From: Lutraria lutraria
Lineage: Eukaryota; Mollusca; Bivalvia; Venerida; Mactridae
NCBI GenBank assembly: GCA_964023205.1
Contig: OZ026840.1
Location: 32,962,199 to 33,026,198 of the forward strand
Direction: 5' to 3'
DNA length: 64,000 bases
The first letter of the stretch is position 1; every line of letters starts with the position of its first letter. Positions 1 to 13,500 of this stretch are shown in pieces. The notes under the pieces are model-generated. The model saw only the letters and a program-made list of their open reading frames with translations, was not told the DNA's origin and made no database searches. The position numbers and the translations under genes are program-made.

Positions 1-1560
1 ATCTAGAACAGATTTAAGGAAGAATAACTCGTCAAATTTATAGAAAAATGATTAATAACTTAAAATCTGTCTGCGCATGCGTTATTACCAAGTGTTATTA
101 GAAATTAACGCCCGCTCAGGTAAAGGCGACTTTACATTGGAAATAAGAATGAGGTATAATAATGTATATTATCCGTTCTTAAATCTACCATTCATGATCA
201 TTATGTATTTACTTTTACATAGGTTTAGCAATTTTAGACCAACTGTATTAACAGTACAGTCACAATTTTTACGCTCTGGTATACCGAATGGAGAACAATC
301 GTCCTCGGGCATATCAACGTAACGTTCAAATTTACCTTTGTCACGTGATCATGTAGAGTTAATGTGCGTAAATAGGGGATTTTTATCGATTATTTTTCTT
401 ATAAATTCTTACAATATTACGCAATTCCCTTCACGAAATTCGTCTCCATAACTATAAAGAAGCATGACGGATGAAAGAAACTGGATTCTAAGTGAACAGA
501 GATAATTATACTCACTGCCTTTGTTATGAACATACACTTTTTGGTGACAAAAGCATAACATAATACGTGCGTAAATTTACGCTCTAAGGAACCTTCTGTG
601 CAATACAGAAATCCGCAATTTTACGGACTATACACAAATTATTGTCTGTACTATACAGAAGTGCGTAAATTTGTGCACTATACAAAATAGAGGAACTTTC
701 TGTACTACACAAACAGTAAAGTCTAGTTAACTTCGTACGGCTGAAAGGACGGACACGACTATCACTATAATAACAAAAAGTACCCATCAACACCATCAAT
801 TAATTGTTATTAATAATTCTCTTATAGAAATACATACAGACACTGAACACGGTGCACATACCACATCTTGTTATCTTTTAATTATGTACTTTATATTGGA
901 AAAGCTCTCCGCTAAAACACGGTCGTTTAAATTTATTTGCATATTTCCCCTTGTTAAATCGTACAGTGCAACCGCCAAAATTTAAGCAGCTAAAGTTGGT
1001 GTGAGTTTTCGATTTTTTGTTTATGAAATAATTCGCTATTGTCAGAATTGACATGGTTTTTGATTTGCCGAATAATAATAGAACGCGATTCAAAAACATT
1101 CCGAACTATTGTAGTCGATTGCCTATCCGTTTCGATATGTTATTATTAGGGAAATCAAGATGCTAACGACGCGTGGCAAAATGTTCTATACTAATCCTAG
1201 GTTAAACGGATGGCTGTCGAAATAAAACGTACAAGACCAAAGGCAGAAGTAACGGACCTGTGATGGTACAATTGTGATAAAATCCACACAAAACACCGTA
1301 ACTTAACTCGTTATTACTTTAAATGATAAACAAAAAGTGTCACAAAGTTCACCCGTTCAACTGGTATATATTATACTATAAGAAGGCGTATAACTCTTCG
1401 TTTCGGAGAATAAGCACTAACTTCCCAAACGCAAACTCAAAAAGCAATACGGACGAATCCTCAAATGAAAGTTTGTAGCGGTTCTAGGTATATATATTTA
1501 CACATTATGAGACCAAAACTAAGTTCCAAGCCCAATCCGTTCCAGAGAAATCGAACAAGA
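1..1560. other. Non-coding region with one copy of a dispersed repeat (about 1-165)
   Basis: No convincing gene is visible. Bases 1-165 match 57,540-57,710 in order and orientation: both have a variant of CTAGAACAGATTT, then ACTCGTCAAAT, a GCGCATG block, and CCGCTCAGG...GGCGACTT...GAGGTAT. This marks an interspersed repeat. Bases 580-720 hold several related short blocks of the type TATACAGAA/TACACAAA, which look like degenerate simple repeats. Short reading frames here have no recognisable protein features. Confidence 0.6.
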
Positions 1561-1564
1561 CACA

Positions 1565-4500
1565 ATGAAATTTCAAATGTACATATACAAGACAACATGA
1601 TTATTAAACTATATGATCTCAAATTAAATCAAGTGATAGTAGATATTTCATTATCTGTAAGCTGTTATTGGTTGTAACCAACAATTATTAATACCTTTAA
1701 CTGAAGATTTTCTTTTTCTGATTCATTGATGTTTTCCCCCCTTTTTGTATTGTCGTCATTCAAGTTAAAAATGTAATGAGGAACAGTTAGGAAATTAATG
1801 CATAACTATTTAGATGTTGTAACCGATGTAATAGGTATAAAGTGCTGCTTCCCTTTCTAATATCGGATTGAATGTGATGATCTAATCGAGTCTATACCAC
1901 TATCACTAGCATTTTTCACCGTGACTGTGTTACGGAAGACTAATTAGTCTGCAGGAGTTTTTTCCTCACAGTATGTGTCCTTTTCCTAATACAAGGTACA
2001 CTGCAGGCTCCTTTCGATTTTGTTGGATGTGCACTTACATTCAACACCATATTATATAAGTTCAGCCAAATAAATAACGTGTGATCAGACATGTTTTCAA
2101 TGATGGAGCAATTAATTTTGTCATGAATACATATTTTTTAAGTTCTTTAAATGATAGAATTTTATTAAACGATGTATTTAGCCCGGCTCGAATACTATTA
2201 GCGCTGAGCTGTAATTTAATTATTTAATATGCCAAAGTTTCAGGAGGAAGATTTGTGCTACTTGATTCTTGTTTGTAATATTTTCTTTAAATTGAGAATT
2301 CTCGAAAATTGTCGTTGCAATTTTATCTTAACAATTCAGTAAAGTTTGAATTCATTATCTGAAGTAGATATATTTTATTTTATTCATTTCAACGGTACTA
2401 ATCTTAAGTAGAGTAAGAAATAATGATACTTTTTAGAAATAAAAGATAATAATTGGTCAAAGGATATTAGGGGCTCCAGCTTTCAATTGTAAGAATGGAA
2501 AAAAGTATTCAAAAGTACATGTAATATGATATTCATTTCCTTATTTTTAAAGAGAATTTGATGCAAATGCTGTCACACTACAACGAATTGGCCAACGTAT
2601 GCCGACATGTTAGAATACGCTGATGGTCGTCGTACTCGTTAGAGATTCGTTTTATGTAATTTAAAAGCACGTTCACACACGTTGGTTTACGTTGTCGAGC
2701 GTCGAGGGCCTAAAAAAGATTTGTGCATGCACAAAATTTTCAACGAGTGCCGAACGTATATTTATCGGTTATGTATACGTTAGACAATCGGTATTCATCC
2801 GTTATTCGAACGGTCGCCATACGCTCTCAAAACATCAAGTACGCGTTTGTAACACGCCGTTACATTCACCAGCGTTCGCCTAACGTGTTTTAGACGTAGG
2901 CGTAACGTTTGTTTAACTTATTTATAACGTATGTAGGGCGTTCTTGAAGCGTATAAGATGGACTTAACGTTTCCCAACGCTATAGTAACGCACGAATAAC
3001 GCATATTTAACGTTTGACAAACAACGTTCTTACAACGCACCAAGACATAAATAATGAAAATAAGGGCGTTGCTCATTAAACTGTATTTCATGTATGATAA
3101 GATTCAGTAATTCACGTTACAGATGATGGGAGTCTAGCACTGGTTCTTCTTGGAACGATGCTTAGGTGAACTGTCCGTCTCATATGACTCTGACGTAAAA
3201 CTCGATATAAATAAATACTAGATTCACAAGTGTACATGAATAATATGGCTGATACTGAGCGCGTACACTGTGCTGTTTTGCAACACCAGCAAATCTTTTA
3301 AACCTTGTACAGTATGTATGGGGTAGAAGAACAAAGGAGGACAGTCTGGATACGCCAAGCCTTGGGTCGGGAGGCGGTGGGAGTTTGAAATATATGAATA
3401 TTGCTCTAATTCGTAAGCAATACGTTTGGACAGGTTACACACGCGTTCTTCACTCGTCAAAAACGTTATGTACAGTTATGAAAACGTTTCTCGGTGGTTA
3501 CCCAAAGGTTATGTATTCGTGCGTCTGAAAGGCGGCTTCTCTTCGATGTTTCGAATGTTCGCCAGCGTTCGCCAGCGTATTAGATAAATCTAACACGTTC
3601 CGCAATCGTTGGCCTAATACGTTCTAGTGTGACAGGCCCTTAAGAAAAAAAGGGGATAATAAAACTGAAAGATTAGTCGTGTATTTATGTATATGTTTTA
3701 GCGCCAATACTAAAATAAGAGAATTTGCAGCTCAACTGAATATGATCTGTAATGGTAAACTGACAGTTGTAATTGCAACAAGGAATCATAGCGTATAATC
3801 TTATTTAACTTACTTTTATTCTGCACCCTTATCGGAAATATCCAAGCCTATGGTACCAAGCTCCTCTTATACCATACTCAATTAGTGTGTTTATCCATTA
3901 CATTTAAGTGCCAAGTTAAATCAAAGGCTTTTTGTAAGTCTAAAACTTACAATGTATAACTTTTCTATCTGCATTACAAAAATAGCCCGAATAACAGCCA
4001 AAGTGAACGTTTCATTCAAATGAACATAGACAAGACAGCTTATCATAAAATATATAATCTCAAATTAAATCCTGTGAAAGTAGATATTTCATTATAAGTT
4101 ATTAGTTGTAACCAAAAATCATTAATACCTTTAACTGACGCTTTTCATCTTTTAATTGATCAATGTCTTCTTCCTGTTTTGTACTTTTGTCCTGCAAGTT
4201 AAATAAGAAAAACTTGTAGGTAAGTTTTGGCATATACATTGAAATGTTACCTAGGAAATAGGTATTAAGTGCTCCTTCCCTCTCTTATGTCGGCTTGAAA
4301 GGGGTTTAACTCATAATAAAATTCAAATGTTTATGATCTAATTGATCGAGTCATTACCACCGTCACTAACATTTTCACCGTGTGTTACGTAAGACTAAGT
4401 GGTCTGCAAAAGTTTTTCCCTCACAGTTTGTGTCCTTTTCCCAAGAGGTACAACGCAACCTTCTTTTCATTTTGTTGGATGTGCACCTTCACGCAATGCA

Positions 4501-7500
4501 CTATTGTATAAGTTCAGTTGAATTGATAACGTTTGATCAGATATGTTTTTAATCATGGAGTAATTAATTTTGTCATGAATACAATTTGTTTGAAGTCCTT
4601 TTAATGATAGAATTTTATTTAATGATGTATATTTTAGCCCGGTTCGAATACTTTTAGCGCTGCTGCGATTCAAGTATTTTATATGCTGAAGTTTCATGAG
4701 GAAGATTAGAGTTACTTGATTCTTGTTTGTAATATTTCGTTAAAAATAGAGCATTTTTGAAAATCGACGTTGCAACTTTATGTTTACATTTCAGAATTCA
4801 TTCTCTCAAGTAGATTTATTTTATCAAAATATTATAACTTAGAATAAAAGATTGGAATGGGGCAAATGCTATTATAGGCTCTAGCTTCAAATTGTAAGTA
4901 ACGAAAAAAAAGTATTCAATAGTATTATGATATTTATTACCTTATTTTCAAATGAGACTTTGATGCAATATTTGATTAATTCTTACACTTTTAAATATTT
5001 CCTAAGAAAGCAAGGGTATATTGAAACTGAAAGAGTAGTCGTATATTCATACTAAAATATGTCATAACATCAAAACTTAAAGAAGACAATTTGGAGCCAA
5101 ACTGAATATGATCTCGAATGCTCAACTGACAGTTCTAAAAGCAAGAAGGAATCATAGCGTATAATCTTATTTAACTAACTTTTATTCTGCACCCTTACAG
5201 GAAATATCCAAGCCTATGGTCCCAAGCTCCTCTTATACCATACTCATTTAGTGTGATTATCCAATACACTAAAGTGCCAAGTTAAATTAAAGGCTGTTTG
5301 TAAGTCTTAAACTTACAATGTATAACCTTTCTATCTGCATTACAAAAACAGCCCGAAAAACAGCCAAAATGAACGTTTCATTCAAATGCACATAGACAAG
5401 ACAGCTTATCATAAAATATATAATCTCAAATTAAATACTGTGAAAGTAGATATTTCATTATTAGTTATTAGTTGTAACCAACAATTATTAATACCTTTAA
5501 CTGACGATTTTCATCTTTTAATTGATCAATGCCTTCTTCCTGTTTTGTACTTTTGTCCTGCAAGTTAAAAAGGTAAAGAAGAACAGGTAGGTAAATTATG
5601 GCATATCCATTGAAATGTAATCGTGGAAGTAGGTATAAAGTGCTCCTTCCCTTTCTTATGCCGGCTTGAGAGGGGTTTAACTCATTATAAAATTCAATGT
5701 GATGATCTAATCGATCGAGTCTTTACCACCGTCACTAACATTTTCACCGTGTGTTACGTAAGACTAAGTGGTCTGCAAAAGTTTTTCCCTCACAGTTTGT
5801 GTCCTTTTCCCAAGAGGTACAACGCAAGCTTCTTTTCATTTTGTTGGATGTGCACCTTCACTCAACACACTATTGTATAAGTTCAGTTGAATTGATAACG
5901 TTTGATCAGATATGTTTTTAATCATGGAGTAATTAATTTTGTCATGAATAGAATTTGTTTGAAGTCCTTTTAATGATAGAATTTTATTTAATGATGTATA
6001 TTTTAGCCCGGTTCGAATACTTTTAGCGCTGCTGCGATTGAATTATTTTATATGGTAAAGTTTCATGAGAAAGATTTGAGTTACTTGATTCTTGTTTGTA
6101 ATATTTCGTTAAAAATTTAGCATTTTCGAAAATCGACGTTGCAATTTTATCTTTACATTTAGGAATTCATTATCTCAAGTAGATTTATTTTATCACAATA
6201 TTATAACTTAGAATAAAAGATAGGAATGGGGCAAATGCTATTATAGGCTCTAGCTTCCAATTGTAAGTAAAGAATAGAGTATTCAATAGTATTATGATAT
6301 TTATTTCCTTATTTTGTAGTGAGACTTTGATGCAATATTTGATTAATTCTTCCACTTTTAGATATTTCCTAAAAAGCAAGGGTATATTGAAACTGAAAGA
6401 GTAGTCGTATATTCATACCAAAATATGTTTTAACATCAAAACTTAAAGAAGACTATTTGGAGCTAAACTGAATATGATCTCGAATGCTCAACTGACAGTT
6501 CTAATAGCAAGAAGGAATCATAGCGTTTAATCTTATTTAACTAACTTGTATTCTGCACCCTTATAGGAAATATCCAAGCCTATGGTACCAAGCTCCTCTT
6601 ATACCATACTCATTTAGTGTGTTTATCCATTACACTAAAGTGCCAAGTTAAATCAAAGGCTGTTTGTAAGTCTAAAACTTACAATGTATAACCTTTCTAT
6701 CTGCATTACAAAAATAGCCCGAATAACAGCCAAAGTGAACATTTCATTCAAATGCACATAGACAAGACAGCTTATCATAAAATATATAATCTCAAATTAA
6801 ATCCTGTGAAAGTAGATATTTCATTATAAGTTATTAGTTGTAACCAACAATTATTAATACCTTTAACTGACGATTTTCATCTTTTAATTGATCAATGTCT
6901 TCTTCCTGTTTTGTACCTTTGTCCTGCAAGTTAAAAAAGAAAAAAGAAAAACAGGTAGGTACGTTTTGGCATATACATTGAAATGTAATGTAGGAAATAG
7001 GTATTAAGTGCTCCTTCCCTCTCTTATGTCGGCTTGAAAGGGGTTAAACTCATAATAAAATTCAAATGTTTATGATCTAATTGATCGAGTCTTTACCACC
7101 GTCACTAAAATTTTCACAGTGTGTTACGTAAGACTAATTGGTCTGCAAAAGTTTTTCCCTCACAGTTTGTGTCCTTTTCCCAAGAGGTACAACGCAAGCT
7201 TCTTTTCATTTTGTTGGATGTGCACCTTCACTCAACACACTATTGTATAAGTTCAGTTGAATTGATAACGTTTGATCAGATATGTTTTTAATCATGGAGT
7301 AATTAATTTTGTCATGAATACAATTTGTTTGAAGTCCTTTTAATGATAGAATTTTATTTAATGATGTATATTTTAGCCCGGTTCGAATACTTTTAGCGCT
7401 GCTGCGATTGAATTATTTTATATGGTAAAGTTTCATGAGAAAGATTTGAGTTACTTGATTCTTGTTTGTAATATTTCGTTAAAAATTGAGCATTTTCGAA

Positions 7501-10500
7501 AATCGACGTTGCAATTTTATCTTTACATTTAGGAATTCATTATCTCAAGTAGATTTATTTTATCACAATATTATAACTTAGAATAAAAGATAGGAATGGG
7601 GCAAACGCTATTATAGGCTCTAGCTTCCAATTGTAAGTAAAGAATAGAGTATTCAATAGTATTATGATATTTATTTCCTTATTTTGTAGTGAGACTTTCA
7701 TGCAATATTTGATTAATTCTTCCACTTTTAGATATTTCCTAAAAAGCAAGGGTATATTGAAACTGAAAGAGTAGTCGTATATTCATACCAAAATATGTTT
7801 TAACATCAAAACTTAAAGAAGACTATTTGGAGCCAAACTGAATATGATCTCGAATGCTCAACTGACAGTTCTAATAGCAAGAAGGAATCATAGCGTTTAA
7901 TCTTATTTAACTAACTTGTATTCTGCACCCTTATAGGAAATATCCAAGCCTATGGTACCAAGCTCCTCTTATACCATACTCATTTAGTGTGTTTATCCAT
8001 TACACTAAAGTGCCAAGTTAAATCAAAGGCTGTTTGTAAGTCTAAAACTTACAATGTATAACCATTCTATCTGCATTACAAAAATAGCCCGAATAACAGC
8101 CAAAGTGAACATTTCATTCAAATGCACATAGACAAGACAGCTTATCATAAAATATATAATCTCAAATTAAATCCTGTGAAAGTAGATATTTCATTATAAG
8201 TTATTAGTTGTAACCAACAATTATTAATACCTTTAACTGACGATTTTCATCTTTTAATTGATCAATGTCTTCTTCCTGTTTTGTACTTTTGTCCTGCAAG
8301 TTAAAAAAGAAAAAAGAAAAACAGGTAGGTACGTTTTGGCATATACATTGAAATGTAATGTAGGAAATAGGTATTAAGTGCTCCTTCCCTCTCTTATGTC
8401 GGCTTGAAAGGGGTTAAACTCATAATAAAATTCAAATGTTTATGATCTAATTGATCGAGTCTTTACCACCGTCACTAAAATTTTCACAGTGTGTTTCGTA
8501 AGACAAATTGGTCTGCAAAAGTTTTTCCCTCACAGTTTGTGTCCTTTTCCCAAGAGGTACAACGCAAGCTTCTTTTCATTTTGTTGGATGTGCACCTTCA
8601 CTCAACACACTATTGTATAAGTTCAGTTGAATTGATAACGTTTGATCAGATATGTTTTTAATCATGGAGTAATTAATTTTGTCATTAATACAATTTGTTT
8701 GAAGTCCTTTAATGATAGAATTTTATTGAATGATGTATATTTTAGCCCGGTTCGAATACTTTTAGCGCTGCTGCGATTGAATTATTTTATATGGTAAAGT
8801 TTCATGAGGAAGATTTGAGTTACTTGATTCTTGTTTGTAATACTTCGTTAAAAATTGAGCACTTTCGAAAATCGACGTTGCAATTTTATCTTTACATTTA
8901 GGAATTCATTATCTCAAGAGATTTATTTTATCACAATATTATAACTTAGAATACAATATTGGACTGGGGCAAATGCTATTATAGGCTCTAGCTTCCAATT
9001 GTAAGTAAAGAAAAGAGTATTCAATAGTATTATGATATTTATTTCCTTAATTTGTAGTGAGACTTTCATGCAATATTTGATTAATTCTTCCACTTTTAGA
9101 TATTTACTAAAAAAGCAAGGGTATATTGAAACTGAGAGAGTAGTCGTATATATTCATACCAAAATATGTTATAACATCAAAACTTATCGAGACTATTTGG
9201 AGCCAAACTGAATATGATCTCGAATGCTCAACTGACAGTTGTAATTGCAACAAGGAATCATAGCGTATAATCTTATTTAACTAACTTGTATTCTGCACCC
9301 TTATCGGAAATATCCAAGCCTATGGTACCAAGCTCCTCTTATACCATACTCAATTAGTGTGTTTATCCATTACATTTAAGTGCCAAGTTAAATCAAAGGC
9401 TTTTTGTAAGTCTAAAACTTACAATGTATAACTTTTCTATCTGCATTACAAAAATAGCCCGAATAACAGCCAAAGTGAACGTTTCATTCAAATGAACATA
9501 GACAAGACAGCTTATCATAAAATATATAATCTCAAATTAAATCCTGTGAAAGTAGATATTTCATTATAAGTTATTAGTTGTAACCAAAAATCATTAATAC
9601 CTTTAACTGACGATTTTCATCTTTTAATTGATCAATGTCTTCTTCCTGTTTTGTACTTTTGTCCTGCAAGTTAAAAAAGAAAAAAGAAAAACAGGTAGGT
9701 AAGTTTTGGCATATACATTGAAATGTCATCTAGGAAATAGGTATAAAGTGCTCCTTCCCTCTCTTATGTCGGCTTGAGAGGGGTTTAACACATAATAAAA
9801 TTCAATGTGGTGATCTAATTAATCGAGTCTTTACCACTGTCACTAACATTTTCACCGTGTGTTACGTAAGACTAATTGGTCTGCAAAAGTTTTTCCCTCA
9901 CAGTTTGTGTCCTTTTCCAAAGAGGTACAACGCAAGCTTCTTTTCATTTTGTTGGATGTGCACCTTCACTCAACACACTATTGTATAAGTTCAGTTGAAT
10001 TGATAACGTTTGATCAGATATGTTTTTAATCATGGAGTAATTAATTTTGTCATGAATAGAATTTGTTTGAAGTCCTTTTAATGATAGAATTTTATTTAAT
10101 GATGTATATTTTAGCCCGGTTCGAATACTTTTAGCGCTGCTGCGATTGAATTATTTTATATGGTAAAGTTTCATGAGAAAGATTTGAGTTACTTGATTCT
10201 TGTTTGTAATATTTCGTTAAAAATTGAGCATTTTCGAAAATCGACGTTGCAATTTTATCTTTACATTTAGGAATTCATTATCTCAAGTAGATTTAATTTA
10301 TCACAATATTATAACTTAGAATAAAAGATAGGAATGGGGCAAATGCTATTATAGGCTCTAGCTTCCAATTGTAAGTAAAGAATAGAGTATTCAATAGTAT
10401 TATGATATTTATTTCCTTATTTTGTAGTGAGACTTTGATGCAATATTTGATTAATTCTTCCACTTTTAGATATTTCCTAAAAAGCAAGGGTATATTGAAA

Positions 10501-13500
10501 CTGAAAGAGTAGTCGTATATTCATACCAATATATGTTTTAACATCAAAACTTAAAGAAGACTATTTGGAGCCAAACTGAATATGATCTCGAATGCTCAAC
10601 TGACAGTTCTAATAGCAAGAAGGAATCATAGCGTTTAATCTTATTTAACTAACTTGTATTCTGCACCCTTATAGGAAATATCCAAGCCTATGGTACCAAG
10701 CTCCTCTTATACCATACTCATTTAGTGTGTTTATCCATTACACTAAAGTGCCAAGTTAAATCAAAGGCTGTTTGTAAGTCTAAAACTTACAATGTATAAC
10801 CTTTCTATCTGCATTACAAAAATAGCCCGAAAAACAGCCAAAGTGAACGTTTTATTCAAATGCACATAGACAAGACAGCTTATCATAAAATATATAATCT
10901 CAAATTAAATCCTTTGAAAGTAGATATTTCATTATAAGTTATTAGTTGTAACCAAAAATCATTAATACCTTTAACTGACGCTTTTCATCTTTTAATTGAT
11001 CAATGTCTTCTTCCTGTTTTGTACTTTTGTCCTGCAAGTTAAAAAAGAAAAAAGAAAAACAGGTAGGTAAGTTTTGGCATATACATTGAAATGTCATCTA
11101 GGAAATAGGTATAAAGTGCTCCTTCCCTCTCTTATGTCGGCTTGAGAGGGGTTTAACTCATAATAAAATTCAATGTGGTGATCTAATTAATCGAGTCTTT
11201 ACCACTGTCACTAACATTTTTACCGTGTGTTACGTAAGACTAATTGGTCTGCAAAAGTTTTTCCCTCACAGTTTGTGTCCTTTTCCCAAGAGGTACAACG
11301 CAAGCTTCTTTTCATTTTGTTGGATGTGCACCTTCACTCAACACACTATTGTATAAGTTCAGTTGAATTGATAACGTTTGATCAGATATGTTTTTAATCA
11401 TGGAGTAATTAATTTTGTCATGAATACAATTTGTTTGAAGTCCTTTAATGATAGAATTTTATTTAATGATGTATATTTTAGCCCGGTTCGAATACTTTTA
11501 GCGATGCTGCGATTGAATTATTTTATATGGTAAAGTTTCATGAGGAAGATTTGAGTTACTTGATTCTTGTTTGTAATACTTCGTTAAAAATTGAGCACTT
11601 TCGAAAATCGACGTTGCAATTTTATCTTTACATTTAGGAATTCATTATCTCAAGAGATTTATTTTATCACAATATTATAACTTAGAATACAATATTGGAC
11701 TGGGGCAAATGCTATTATAGGCTCTAGCTTCCAATTGTAAGTAAAGAAAAGAGTATTCAATAGTATTATGATATTTATTTCCTTAATTTGTAGTGAAACT
11801 TTCATGCAATATTTGATTAATTCTTCCACTTTTAGATATTTACTAAAAAAGCAAGGGTATATTGAAACTGAGAGAGTAGTCGTATATATTCATACCAAAA
11901 TATGTTATAACATCAAAACTTATCGAGACTATTTGGAGCCAAACTGAATATGATCTCGAATGCTCAACTGACAGTTGTAATTGCAACAAGGAATCATAGC
12001 GTATAATCTTATTTAACTAACTTGTATTCTGCACCCTTATCGGAAATATCCAAGCCTATGGTACCAAGCTCCTCTTATACCATACTCAATTAGTGTGTTT
12101 ATCCATTACATTTAAGTGCCAAGTTAAATCAAAGGCTTTTTGTAAGTCTAAAACTTACAATGTATAACTGTTCTATCTGCATTACAAAAATAGCCCGAAT
12201 AACAGCCAAAGTGAACGTTTCATTCAAATGAACATAGACAAGACAGCTTATCATAAAATATATAATCTCAAATTAAATCCTGTGAAAGTAGATATTTCAT
12301 TATAAGTTATTAGTTGTAACCAAAAATCATTAATACCTTTAACTGACGCTTTTCATCTTTTAATTGATCAATGTCTTCTTCCTGTTTTGTACTTTTGTCC
12401 TGCAAGTTAAAAAAGAAAAAAGAAAAACAGGTAGGTAAGTTTTGGCATATACATTGAAATGTCATCTAGGAAATAGGTATAAAGTGCTCCTTCCCTCTCT
12501 TATGTCGGCTTGAGAGGGGTTTAACACATAATAAAATTCAATGTGGTGATCTAATTAATCGAGTCTTTACCACTGTCACTAACATTTTCACCGTGTGTTA
12601 CGTAAGACTATTTGGTCTGCAAAAGTTTTTCCCTCACAGTTTGTGTCCTTTTCCCAAGAGGTACAACGCAAGCTTCTTTTCATTTTGTTGGATGTGCACC
12701 TTCACTCAACACACTATTGTATAAGTTCAGTTGAATTGATAACGTTTGATCAGATATGTTTTTAATCATGGAGTAATTAATTTTGTCATGAATACAATTT
12801 GTTTGAAGTCCTTTTAATGATAGAATTTTATTTAATGATGTATATTTTAGCCCGGTTCGAATACTTTTAGCGCTGCTGCGATTGAATTATTTTATATGGT
12901 AAAGTTTCATGAGAAAGATTTGAGTTACTTGATTCTTGTTTGTAATATTTCGTTAAAAATTTAGCATTTTCGAAAATCGACGTTGCAATTTTATCTTTAC
13001 ATTTAGGAATTCATTATCTCAAGTAGATTTATTTTATCACAATATTATAACTTAGAATAAAAGATAGGAATGGGGCAAATGCTATTATAGGCTCTAGCTT
13101 CCAATTGTAAGTAAAGAAAAGAGTATTCAATAGTATTATGATATTTATTTCCTTATTTTGTAGTGAGACTTTCATGCAATATTTGATTAATTCTTACACT
13201 TTTAGATATTTCCTTAGAAAGCAAGGGTATATTGAAACTGAAAGATTAGTCGTATATTCGTACTAAGATATGTTATAACATCAAAACTTAAAGAAGACTA
13301 TTTGTAGCCAAACTGAGTATGATCTCGAATGCTCAACTGACAGTTCTAGTAGCAACAAGGAATCATAGCGTATAATCTTATTTAACTAACTTGTATTCTG
13401 CACCCTTATAGGAAATATCCAAGCCTATGGTACCACGCTCCTCTTATACCATACTTACTTAATGTGTTTGTCCAATACACTACAGTGCCAAGATAATTCA

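Noticed and set aside
6185..10487. Three near-identical 64-codon minus-strand frames
   Set aside because: They are spaced by the satellite period and exist only because the monomer is repeated; other monomers carry a deletion that breaks the frame.
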